In this document: positions 1 to 6,701 of the stretch, piece after piece
How positions within the stretch are numbered: the first letter of the stretch is position 1
Layout of the letters: every line of letters begins with the position of its first letter
Assembly: GCA_002428205.1 (NCBI GenBank)
Contig: DIUH01000339.1
Span: 5,942 to 14,215 of the forward strand
Reading direction: 5' to 3'
Origin: Planctomycetaceae bacterium UBA6163
GTDB taxonomy: Bacteria; Planctomycetota; Planctomycetia; Pirellulales; Pirellulaceae
DNA: 8,274 nucleotides
Notes under the pieces: generated by a model
The model's database searches: none
The model's input: the letters and a program-made list of their open reading frames with translations, nothing else
Told to the model about the DNA's origin: nothing
Program-made: the position numbers and the translations under genes

Positions 1-290
1 CGCTGCTTGCCGTGGCATGGGCCGGTATTACAGCCCGCCGCACCGAGAATCGGTTGAATATCGAGATCAAAGCTGATGGGCCTGTCGACCTCTGGTGCAT
101 CGGCGTTGGCAGGTTGTGCTGGCACTGGCGACGAAGCGGAATCGAGCGGCTCGGCGGACTGGACACTACCGGGCAGGGATGCCCAAATGGCCGCCGCAAA
201 ACAAACGCTTGCGAAGTAGTGGATGGGACGGGACAAGCGAAATCCGGTCGCAAGTTCGTAAATGCCTGGCCGATGAAGCAGGTTTGTCAT
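1..290 (-). CDS. DUF1549/DUF1553-type planctomycete secreted cytochrome-like protein, N-terminal part only
   Basis: This minus-strand frame opens at an ATG (288-290) and stays open to the left edge, giving 96 codons. The first 46 residues look like a signal sequence: a basic start, a hydrophobic stretch (YFASVCFAAAIWASLPG) and a likely cleavage site near QSA-E at residue 46. A Pro/Ala-rich linker follows, then at residues 72-96 the segment ISFDLDIQPILGAAGCN with TGPCHGKQ. This C-x4-CH element (C87, C92, H93) is characteristic of the large planctomycete proteins that carry DUF1549 and DUF1553 domains, and it may bind heme. Members usually run to 700 or more residues, so most of the gene lies beyond the window. 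Its role is unknown; export from the cytoplasm is inferred. It is divergent from the Rpn-like gene. No clear Shine-Dalgarno precedes the start, and the upstream frame stays open for some distance, so the start could be slightly earlier. Confidence 0.8.
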   Translation of the reverse strand, partial: MTNLLHRPGIYELATGFRLSRPIHYFASVCFAAAIWASLPGSVQSAEPLDSASSPVPAQPANADAPEVDRPISFDLDIQPILGAAGCNTGPCHGKQ

Positions 291-461
291 TCGTTGGCAG
301 GTGGTTTGGCGGGATAGGGGTGATTTGGCGGGACGTCCAGTATAACGAATCTGGTGTGGCAGCGAATCACAAAAATTGTCGGGCTTTGCGACGGATCTGA
401 GGCACAATCGCTTGCCCAACCGGCCAGCCTAACGGACGGGATCGTTCCCAAGCGGCAGATT

Positions 462-480
462 GCACCCTCCTGGTGGGTGC
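462..480 (+). promoter_or_regulatory. Perfect hairpin in the leader of the Rpn-like gene
   Basis: GCACCC (462-467) and GGGTGC (475-480) form a perfect 6-bp stem around the loop tcctggt. The hairpin ends 14 bases before the preferred ATG at 495. The left arm and loop contain CCCTCC, which resembles an anti-Shine-Dalgarno sequence. A role in limiting translation of the nuclease-like protein is possible but is only inferred from position. Confidence 0.3.
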
Positions 481-494
481 CTTATGCTCAGGTC

Positions 495-1493
495 ATGGAC
501 GATCGCTCTCTCCGAAACCCGCACGACCGCTTTTTCTACTTCAGCTTTTCAGAAGTGGATGTGGCGCGAGCCTGCCTGCTTAAACTGTTGCCGTCGAACG
601 AGGCGAAGTGCATCGACCTAAGCACGTTGAGGATGGCCGAAGGGGTTTTCATTAATTCGGATTTGCGTCGTTCGCATTCTGATTTGATCTACACCTGTCG
701 CCTGCGAAGCGACTCAAGTGGCGACAACCCTAGCCAAGGCAATGAAGAAGCGTTGATTTTTTTCCTGTTTGAACACAAGAGCTATGCGGATCCGCATACG
801 ATCGCTCAAGTTCTTGGCTACGTCACACAAGTTCTGCAGCGACGATTGCGTGATGGCCAGAAACCTTGCTGTGTAATCCCAATTGTTGTTTATCACGGGG
901 AAAAGGTGTGGGACGTCGCTACGACGATGGCCGAGTTCATCCCCTTGCCCGAGCCGCTGACCAAATACATTCCGCAATTGTCATACATCTTGTTTGACGT
1001 TCACCGTACAAACGACGATGATTTTCGAGACCAATCGTTTTTGCACGCTGCTCTGTTGGTGCTAAAATATATCCGCAGCAATGACTTGCTCCGGCAGATC
1101 GGGCCGATTCTGGAATTGCTGAAATCGGTTCCTAACGAAGTCCGCGAGTTGAATCGGCTCGAAGCGGTCCTTGTATACATCCTCACGGCTGCTACACAGC
1201 TAAGCAAAAACGAGTTAACAAACGCACTTGAACAGACGTTCCCTCATCAAGGCACCGCACTGATGTCAACCATCGCAGAACAGTTAATCAACCAAGGAAT
1301 CGACTTGGGGATCAGTCAGGGGATCGAAACCGGCCTAAGGAAAGGGACGCTGATCGGGGCCATCCTCGCCTGCCAATCGATTTTGGGCCAGGCGCAATCC
1401 GAGGCTGAACTTAAGGCGCAGCCTTTGGAGCAATTAGAACACTTGGCCAAGCAGGTGCAAGAACAGCTTCGGGAGCGATTGAACCGTCAATAG
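495..1493 (+). CDS. Rpn family recombination-promoting nuclease / putative transposase (Transposase_31, PD-(D/E)XK fold)
   Basis: The 332-residue product shows the hallmarks of the Rpn/transposase_31 family (PF04754): NPHDRFF at residues 8-14, IDLSTL at 40-45, SDLIY with D63, FLFEHKSY with E93 and K95, HTIAQVLGYVTQVL at about 101-114, and IPIVVYHGEKVW at 128-139. D63, E93 and K95 fit the PD-(D/E)XK catalytic triad, so nuclease activity looks intact. The C-terminal region has a glycine-spaced pattern (about 265-284, INQGIDLGISQGIETG) and then a charged helical tail, usual for the family. E. coli RpnA-type proteins are known to cleave DNA and raise recA-independent recombination; the cellular role here is inferred only. 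The frame is open upstream to a GTG at 354, but the family start aligns with MDDRSLRNPHD, so 495 was chosen. There is no convincing Shine-Dalgarno. It is the only intact plus-strand gene in the window, which suggests separate acquisition. Confidence 0.88.
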   Translation: MDDRSLRNPHDRFFYFSFSEVDVARACLLKLLPSNEAKCIDLSTLRMAEGVFINSDLRRSHSDLIYTCRLRSDSSGDNPSQGNEEALIFFLFEHKSYADPHTIAQVLGYVTQVLQRRLRDGQKPCCVIPIVVYHGEKVWDVATTMAEFIPLPEPLTKYIPQLSYILFDVHRTNDDDFRDQSFLHAALLVLKYIRSNDLLRQIGPILELLKSVPNEVRELNRLEAVLVYILTAATQLSKNELTNALEQTFPHQGTALMSTIAEQLINQGIDLGISQGIETGLRKGTLIGAILACQSILGQAQSEAELKAQPLEQLEHLAKQVQEQLRERLNRQ

Positions 1494-1523
1494 TTCAATC
1501 GCTTGGCCGGGTGTTTCTTTTTT
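1474..1523 (+). terminator. Strong hairpin overlapping the stop codon of the Rpn-like gene, followed by a T-tract
   Basis: AGCGATTGAAC (1474-1484) and GTTCAATCGCT (1493-1503) form a perfect 11-bp stem with an 8-base loop. The TAG stop (1491-1493) lies at the loop and right arm. A T-rich run (tttctttttt, 1514-1523) follows after 10 bases, farther than in a textbook intrinsic terminator. GGCC at 1445-1448 and 1505-1508 could add an outer pairing that closes most of this gap. The gene on the other side is convergent, so a terminator here makes sense. Confidence 0.5.
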
Positions 1524-1541
1524 AAAATGACTACTTACTCG

Positions 1542-2702
1542 TTAAGCCGCCGCTCTCGCCTGGCGGGTAAAGAACCGACAAATCGATTCGACCACCCGAG
1601 TTTGCTCGTCGATCCTCAGTTCTGGATAAATCGGCAGATTCAAGATCTGGGCTGATGCCGCTTCGGTTTCAGGCAATCCATCGCGATTAATTTCGATCGA
1701 TGCAAAACACTTCTGTTGATGCATCGGAACCGGATAGTAGATTTCGGTACCGATGCCCTGATCGGCGAGCGACGCTTTCAACTGATCACGCTGGCCAGCA
1801 CCCACTCGAATCGAATACTGATTCCATACATGAAACGCGCTGGGATCGCGGTATGGTAATTGGATCTGGCCAGAATCGAGCAATCCAGAATCGGCAAACA
1901 TTTCACCATAGCGATTGGCATTAGCCTGTCTCGCCTCAACGCCCGCTTCTAAGTAACGCAGTTTGATCCGCAAGACTGCGGCTTGGAAGGTGTCGAGTCG
2001 ACTGTTGATTCCAACGACTTGGTGGTAATAACGAGGCCGCATGCCATGCGCTGCGTAGAGTCGCAAACGATCGGCCATAGCCGCATCGCCAGTGGTCATC
2101 ATGCCGCCATCACCCATGCCACCAAGATTTTTGGTTGGATAGAAACTAAAGCAACCGACGGTTCCCCATGATCCCGCGGGGCGACTGTTATAAGCAGCAC
2201 CGATCGCTTGCGCGGCGTCCTCAATCACCGGAATGTCGCGGTCCGAAGCGATCTGGCAGATGCGATCGATCTCGGCACATTGACCGAACAGGTGAACCGG
2301 AATGATCGCTTTGGTACGTGAAGTAATCGCCGATTCAATTCTCTCCGCATCGATATTGAAAGTATCAGGACGAATGTCGACGAAAACCGGAGTCGCACCG
2401 AGACGCGTGATGCAGCTCACCGATGCGAAGAAGGTGAAACTAGGTACGAGCACCTCGTCGCCGGGCCCGATTTCCAAAGCCATCAATGCCAGCAGTAACG
2501 CGTCACTGCCCGAAGCACAGCCGATTGCGTGCTCAACTTGGCTGTACGCCGCGATTTCGCGTTCCAGTTCTTCGACATCGGGTCCGAAAAAGAATCGGCC
2601 GCTATCGATCACTTTGCCAATTGCTTCCAAGAACTCTTCGCGATGAGGGGCGTTTCCGCGACCAACGTCCAGGAGCGGAACCGATTGAGTGGGATGCGAC
2701 AT
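1542..2702 (-). CDS. DegT/DnrJ/EryC1/StrS family PLP-dependent aminotransferase
   Basis: The 386-residue length is typical of fold-type I nucleotide-sugar aminotransferases, which transfer an amino group, usually from glutamate, to a keto-sugar nucleotide in the cytoplasm. Family landmarks are in order: LLDV near residue 10, SGRFFFGPDVEELE (34-47), GCASGSDAL (61-69, phosphate binding), GDEVLVPSFTF (81-91), PVHLFGQCAEID (135-146), EDAAQAIGA (161-169, with D162 facing the PLP ring nitrogen) and SFYPTKNLGGMGDGG (186-200), where K191 is the expected Schiff-base lysine. GINSRLDTFQAAVL and the late EIYYPVPMHQQ are also typical. The LFGQCAEID segment recalls WbpE/WlbC-like UDP-keto-sugar 3-aminotransferases, but the substrate cannot be fixed from sequence. 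The start at 2702 is supported by a good ribosome binding site. No other sugar-nucleotide gene is nearby, so it is an orphan; speA lies 180 bases upstream in the same direction. Confidence 0.92.
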   Translation of the reverse strand: MSHPTQSVPLLDVGRGNAPHREEFLEAIGKVIDSGRFFFGPDVEELEREIAAYSQVEHAIGCASGSDALLLALMALEIGPGDEVLVPSFTFFASVSCITRLGATPVFVDIRPDTFNIDAERIESAITSRTKAIIPVHLFGQCAEIDRICQIASDRDIPVIEDAAQAIGAAYNSRPAGSWGTVGCFSFYPTKNLGGMGDGGMMTTGDAAMADRLRLYAAHGMRPRYYHQVVGINSRLDTFQAAVLRIKLRYLEAGVEARQANANRYGEMFADSGLLDSGQIQLPYRDPSAFHVWNQYSIRVGAGQRDQLKASLADQGIGTEIYYPVPMHQQKCFASIEINRDGLPETEAASAQILNLPIYPELRIDEQTRVVESICRFFTRQARAAA

Positions 2703-2708
2703 ATCCGG

Positions 2709-2716
2709 CCTTCCTT
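2709..2716 (-). promoter_or_regulatory. Ribosome binding site of the DegT-family aminotransferase
   Basis: The minus strand reads AAGGAAGG, with six bases between it and the ATG at 2702. It is the only clear Shine-Dalgarno in the window and settles that start. Confidence 0.6.
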
Positions 2717-2882
2717 GGCTGAAAATGAGTGGATTGATTCGAATTGCTGGGTCGAGCAGTTTAGCGTCTGGCGATCACATTTCATGCGGAATCGCTCACA
2801 CACGCTAAACAACGGGTGTACAGCCACCAAACAGAAGCCGTCAAGATCAGCGACCTCTGTTTTGCCAGCCGCGGTACGTTCA

Positions 2883-4790
2883 TTAATGTCCCAGGTAGGT
2901 ATATCCGCCAAGCGCCCGCTCGTAGTAACGGATCACTTTGCCGGCTTGTTCGTTATCAATTCTGCCGTTCTGCACCGCTTGCTCGACCGCTTCCTGCAAT
3001 TTCTCGATCAATTCGCGATCGTCAAACTGCACGTAGCCCAGTACCTCACTGACCGTATCACCTTTGACAATGCTAGCAATTGTCGCCTGGTCGCCATTCA
3101 CGTCGACATGGACCGCGTGTGTGTCTCCGAAAAGATTATGCAAGTCGCCCAAGATTTCCTGATACGCACCGACCAGAAAAGCGGCCAGAAAATACGGTTG
3201 GTCATTCAAGGAATGCAAACGCACCGTTTCCATCCGATTTCGATTGCCAATAAAGCAATCGATTTTCCCGTCGCTGTCGCAAGTGATATCGCCCAGCACT
3301 GCATGGCGATTCGGCTCTTCATTCAAGCGGTGAATGGGCATGACGGGAAATAATTGGCCAATTGCCCAGCTATCGGGCATCGACTGAAAAATCGATAGAT
3401 TTCCGAAATAGATGTCGGACAACATGCGGTCAAGGCTCGACAATTCCTCTGGAACGTACTCCATGTTGGACGCGATGTCACGAACCTTCTGGGAGATCGC
3501 GAAGAACAGATTCTCCGCAAGCGCCCTTTGGTCTAGCGGCAGATAGCCACCACTGAACAGGTTCATTGCCAAATCCAATGACGCCTGAGCATCATGAAAC
3601 GACTCGATCGCGTTACTCTCTTTCAGGTCGTTGTACGTATTGAACAGATCCCAAACCGGTTGCTCATATTCCTCTGGCACGGTCTCAGGCAACGTATCAA
3701 CGACCTGTCGAGCCGCGCCCAAAATATTGAATACCAATAGGCTGTGATGTGCGGCAATTGCCCGACCGCTTTCCGTGATCAACCCAGGATGTGGCACACC
3801 GGCTTCGTCGCAAACAGTCTGCACCTGATACACGACGTCGTTTGCATACTCCTGCATCGTATAATTCATGCTCGATTCGCTGTTGGATTGCGAACCGTCA
3901 TAATCGACTCCCAGCCCTCCGCCAATGTCCAGGAACTGCAGGCCCGCGCCACGCTTATGCAAATCGACATAGATCCGGACCGCTTCATTGATCGCAGACT
4001 TCAGTCGACCGATATTGGTGATCTGGCTGCCGGGGTGAAAGTGCAACAAGCGGAAGCAGTCGGCCATCTGGCGATCTTCCAAGTACTTCAATGCCTTCAA
4101 AACCTCAGTAACCGTCAATCCGAACTTCGACCGATACCCACCAGAAGATTTCCAACGTCCGGCACCACGAGCCGCCAACTTCACTCGGAAGCCGATTTGA
4201 GGACGAACCCCAATCTCGCCGGCAAGTCTGACAATTTTCTCGAGCTCGGTGAACTTCTCCACGACCGGGATCACGGTTCGACCAATCTGTTGAGCGAACA
4301 TTGCGATCTGAATGAACTCATCATCTTTGAATCCGTTGCAAATGATCGGCATTTGCGGATCGGTCATCGCGACAACCGCCAACAACTCCGGCTTGCTGCC
4401 CGCTTCCAGGCCGAATCCGAACTCGCGACCATATTGAATGATTTTCTGGACCACGTCTCGTTGCTGGTTTACCTTGATCGGAAAAACGCATCGGTACGTT
4501 CCCTGGTACTGATGATCGTCAATGGCGGCCTGAAAGCAGTCTCGCAATTGCTTCAATCGGTCGCGCAGGATCCCGTTAAACCGGATCAGGATCGGCAATT
4601 CCAGACCACGCTGCTGTAACCGTTCAACCAATACTTTTAGGTCGACCGAATGGTCCGGCCCAGTTCCGGGATGAACATGCAGGTTTCCGTCTTCTGCGAT
4701 CGAGAAATATCCGCAGCCCCATCGGTCCAGTCGATACTCTTCGTTGGAATCATCGATTGTCCATTGGGTTGATGAATCAGCTAGTGGCAT
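2883..4790 (-). CDS. speA: Biosynthetic arginine decarboxylase
   Basis: The product decarboxylates arginine to agmatine, the entry to putrescine and spermidine synthesis, with PLP and usually Mg2+ in the cytoplasm. The 635 residues are close to E. coli SpeA (about 658). Landmarks in order: WTIDDSNEEYRLDRWGCGYF near the N-terminus, CVFPIKVNQQRDVV with the PLP lysine K106, FGLEAGSKPEL (126-136), SKFGLT (221-226), LLHFHPGSQ (248-256), LDIGGGLGVDYDGS (287-300), ESGRAI (340-345) and CDSDGKID (504-511, including the catalytic-type cysteine C504), then GAYQEILGDLHNLFGD (542-557). The alanine racemase-like barrel and the C-terminal beta domain are both complete. The frame continues upstream to a TTG at 4862, but the added 24 residues look non-native and family members begin near WTI-[DE]-[DE]S, so the ATG at 4790 was chosen. 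No Shine-Dalgarno is visible. It follows the sulfatase on the same strand after 190 bases with candidate terminators, so independent transcription is likely. Confidence 0.96.
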   Translation of the reverse strand: MPLADSSTQWTIDDSNEEYRLDRWGCGYFSIAEDGNLHVHPGTGPDHSVDLKVLVERLQQRGLELPILIRFNGILRDRLKQLRDCFQAAIDDHQYQGTYRCVFPIKVNQQRDVVQKIIQYGREFGFGLEAGSKPELLAVVAMTDPQMPIICNGFKDDEFIQIAMFAQQIGRTVIPVVEKFTELEKIVRLAGEIGVRPQIGFRVKLAARGAGRWKSSGGYRSKFGLTVTEVLKALKYLEDRQMADCFRLLHFHPGSQITNIGRLKSAINEAVRIYVDLHKRGAGLQFLDIGGGLGVDYDGSQSNSESSMNYTMQEYANDVVYQVQTVCDEAGVPHPGLITESGRAIAAHHSLLVFNILGAARQVVDTLPETVPEEYEQPVWDLFNTYNDLKESNAIESFHDAQASLDLAMNLFSGGYLPLDQRALAENLFFAISQKVRDIASNMEYVPEELSSLDRMLSDIYFGNLSIFQSMPDSWAIGQLFPVMPIHRLNEEPNRHAVLGDITCDSDGKIDCFIGNRNRMETVRLHSLNDQPYFLAAFLVGAYQEILGDLHNLFGDTHAVHVDVNGDQATIASIVKGDTVSEVLGYVQFDDRELIEKLQEAVEQAVQNGRIDNEQAGKVIRYYERALGGYTYLGH

Positions 4791-4918
4791 GATGGGTAAA
4801 CCACAAAAAAGTGGGCTGGTTAGGTGCGGAAATGGGCGCGCTTGGTAAATGGCAAGTCGCAATAGACTACCCGAAAACGCCTCGCTGCTGAAACGAGGGT
4901 ACGCTCACGTCTGACCGA

Positions 4919-4975
4919 GAAAAGGGCGATAAATATGCAAAACAACCCATTCGCCCACATCGAAATTAATCGCCC
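4919..4975 (-). terminator. Candidate intrinsic terminator after the sulfatase gene
   Basis: On the minus strand, GGGCGAT (4969-4975) can pair with ATCGCCC (4924-4930), which is followed at once by TTTTCTC (from 4923). An alternative partner, GGGCGA at 4951-4956, would give a shorter 21-base loop. A smaller CCTCG/CGAGG hairpin (4880-4898) with CGTTTTC after it lies further downstream. The long loop and short T-run keep confidence modest. Confidence 0.38.
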
Positions 4976-4980
4976 AAGGA

Positions 4981-6381
4981 TCACTCTCTAGTCGCAGATT
5001 TAGCTGGTTTGCGGAGTTCCCCAGCACGGGTTTCGTCGTAATTCGGATTCGGCACCGGCATCTGTGCGCCAACGTTTTGCCGCCACTGCGTCAACTGTCG
5101 CTTCAGTCGTGCGGCAATCTCCGGATGCGCCGCCGCTAAATTATTCTGCTCCGAGACGTCCTCGCCAAGATCGTACAGCTCAATCGAGCCGTCCTCGAAA
5201 AACTCGATCAGCTTCCAATCGCCGACACGAATCGAACTGCCAGGCGTGCTGTGATGGTAATGGGGTAAGTGCCAGTACAACGCTCGCTCGGACCGCGACA
5301 GGGCGGGATCGCGTAAGACGTCCGCAAAACTAATGCCATCTACGGGCTGATCTTCCCTGCCAAGCTTTGCGCCGGCGATTTCGCGAACCGTCGCGTGGAT
5401 GTCGACTGTCGACAAGGGAAGATCGCAAACCGCTTTGGCGGGAATCGTGCCTCGCCACCGCGCGATCGCTGGGACTCGCACCCCGCCCTCGTACAGTGAG
5501 CCTTTCTCATTCCTCAGCGGCGCATTGGAGGTTACCACCGTTCCATTTTGCTCATGTTCAAGCCCACCATTGTCAGACACAAACAAGATTAAGGTTTTTT
5601 CCGCTAATCCGAGCCGGTCGACTTCATTGACCACCCTTCCAACGCTTTCATCAAGCTCCGAAATCAATGCGGCATACTCCGGCCGATTTGGGTAGCCATC
5701 GACCGGCGGTTTGACACGAAACCGTTCCAAATGCGACTCGGTCACACTTAAAGGGATATGAACGGCGATGTGCGAGAGCTGCAGCAGGAACGGGCGATCA
5801 CGATGAGCGGACATAAACTCGATCGCCTGATCTGCCAAAAAATCCGCCGTCCTTTGTGGTTGATTTCGCTTGCCAATGTTTGGTGGCACCGTATGACCGC
5901 GCAGTTCAATTGCCGTGCCCCATCCCTGCTGGCTCGGCCCGAACCCTTCGCCACCCAGATGCCACTTGCCAAAGTATCCGGTCTTATATCCTGCCGTTGA
6001 AAGGCTCTCAGCAAACGTCTCAACCTCCAGTGGTAATTGGTTGGTAACCACAGGATCAACCAGTCTCGCAAACGGACGACGATGGCCGGGAATATGCTGG
6101 GTGATGCCAAATCTAGCTTGATCCTGCCCTGATTGAAGGTTCGCTCGGGTCGGCGAACATACCGGGCCGGCATAAAACTGAGTAAACCGAATGCCATCAT
6201 TCGCTAACCGATCCAGGTGAGGCGATTCGTTAAATTGATTTCCATAACAAGCCAAGTCAGACCATCCCAAGTCATCAGCGAGAATGATGACGATATTGGG
6301 CTGAACATCGTTGGCTTGGCCTCGCAATGCCAGAAAGCTAAGGCCGACCAAAGTAAACACTCTCAACAGCATCATCATCAT
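4981..6381 (-). CDS. Secreted arylsulfatase-type sulfatase (formylglycine-dependent, alkaline phosphatase superfamily)
   Basis: The 466-residue product is predicted to hydrolyse sulfate esters, probably on polysaccharides, in the periplasm or outside the cell. A signal peptide is evident: MMMMLLRVFTLVGLSFLALR, with a likely cut after GQA at residue 23. Sulfatase landmarks follow: NIVIILADDLGWSDLACYGN (29-48) with metal ligands D36 and D37; CSPTRANLQSGQ (75-86), where C75 of the C-x-P-x-R motif would become formylglycine; GKWHLGG (138-144) with K139 and H141; H208 in HIAVHIPL; FVSDNGG (267-273) with D270 and N271; and NEKGSLYEGGVRVP (291-304) with K293. All active-site residues appear present. 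Four ATG codons in a row (6370-6381) make the exact start ambiguous by up to three residues, and no Shine-Dalgarno is seen. No maturase or polysaccharide lyase adjoins it, so the substrate is unknown. Large numbers of such sulfatases are typical of marine planctomycetes. Confidence 0.95.
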   Translation of the reverse strand: MMMMLLRVFTLVGLSFLALRGQANDVQPNIVIILADDLGWSDLACYGNQFNESPHLDRLANDGIRFTQFYAGPVCSPTRANLQSGQDQARFGITQHIPGHRRPFARLVDPVVTNQLPLEVETFAESLSTAGYKTGYFGKWHLGGEGFGPSQQGWGTAIELRGHTVPPNIGKRNQPQRTADFLADQAIEFMSAHRDRPFLLQLSHIAVHIPLSVTESHLERFRVKPPVDGYPNRPEYAALISELDESVGRVVNEVDRLGLAEKTLILFVSDNGGLEHEQNGTVVTSNAPLRNEKGSLYEGGVRVPAIARWRGTIPAKAVCDLPLSTVDIHATVREIAGAKLGREDQPVDGISFADVLRDPALSRSERALYWHLPHYHHSTPGSSIRVGDWKLIEFFEDGSIELYDLGEDVSEQNNLAAAHPEIAARLKRQLTQWRQNVGAQMPVPNPNYDETRAGELRKPAKSATRE

Positions 6382-6684
6382 TTATCTGTAACTGTTCACG
6401 GGTTGAAAACTGATATTCAAGTAGTATTCATTTTCCATGAGGCTCTGTTTGAAAAGGGGGCGGGGCGGGGTGCTAGGTGAAGACGCGTTCGGTGTCGCTA
6501 GAAATAGCCCTGCAATCGCTCGCCGATGACTGACGAGCCAGCCACGATGTCGTGTAAGATCACTTGTAACTGGTCGCCCGAAATCTCCAACTCCTCACCC
6601 GCCAAAGCCAGATCGCGATAGATCGGGCGGCAGCCTGCAGCACTTATAGGCTTCCGCGGTTGCGTTCTGGCAAAACACCAATGC
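6382..6684. other. Gene-poor stretch between the sulfatase and the DUF2887 gene
   Basis: This 303-base stretch lies upstream of the sulfatase and downstream of the DUF2887 gene, both on the minus strand. It should contain the sulfatase promoter, but I see no convincing -35/-10 pair. It does hold a short inverted repeat, TTGAA-N8-TTCAA (6403-6420), the G-rich block at 6456-6470 and the start-less coding fragment at 6498-6701. No intact gene or RNA gene was recognised. Confidence 0.5.
6456..6470 (+). other. G-rich tract with three G4-5 runs
   Basis: The plus strand has G5-C-G4-C-G4 followed by TGCTAGG. Three long G-runs plus a nearby GG could support a G-quadruplex on this strand or a C-rich structure on the other. 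It lies about 75-90 bases upstream of the sulfatase start, where a promoter might sit. Function is inference only. Confidence 0.4.
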
Positions 6685-6701
6685 CTAAAGCGAGAAATCG
6701 C
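6498..6701 (-). pseudogene. Coding-like C-terminal fragment without a start codon
   Basis: Between an upstream in-frame TGA (6702-6704) and a TAG stop (6498-6500) the minus strand is open for 67 codons, with no ATG and no plausible start for the full stretch. The last 43 codons read like real protein, beginning RPIYRDLALAGEELEISGDQ and ending GSSVIGERLQGYF, with codon third positions rich in G and C like the neighbours. The first part, which overlaps the end of the DUF2887 gene, reads less like protein. I read it as the 3' remnant of a gene truncated when the adjacent DUF2887 sequence arrived. I do not recognise the family. A short functional peptide from an internal TTG or GTG cannot be excluded. 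Confidence 0.35.

Noticed and set aside
12..400. Plus-strand open frames of about 100 codons
   Set aside because: They are antisense to, or overlap, the start of the DUF1549-type gene, whose minus-strand translation has a signal peptide and a family motif.
354..494. N-terminal extension of the Rpn-like protein from a GTG
   Set aside because: The 47 extra residues have no family-like character, while the family start aligns with MDDRSLRNPHDRFF at 495.
2703..2882. Promoter for the aminotransferase, with TTGACG near 2840
   Set aside because: The best -10 partners at 16-18 bases match only about half of TATAAT, so the pair is not supportable.
2609..2911. Minus-strand frame spanning the speA-aminotransferase gap
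   Set aside because: It overlaps both genes in another frame, has no recognisable motif, and its overlap with the aminotransferase start makes it implausible.
2529..3353. Long plus-strand open frame of 274 codons
   Set aside because: It is antisense to the aminotransferase start and the 3' third of speA, both of which have clear motifs, and its translation looks random.
3744..4619. Plus-strand open frame of 291 codons
   Set aside because: It is fully antisense to the conserved core of speA and is explained by the codon bias of that gene.
4791..4862. Twenty-four-residue N-terminal extension of SpeA from a TTG
   Set aside because: It has no similarity to the SpeA N-terminus and a rare start codon; the ATG at 4790 fits the family start.
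5748..6200. Alternative minus-strand frame of 150 codons inside the sulfatase
   Set aside because: It is a same-strand frame shadow of the sulfatase, which has all its active-site residues in the other frame.
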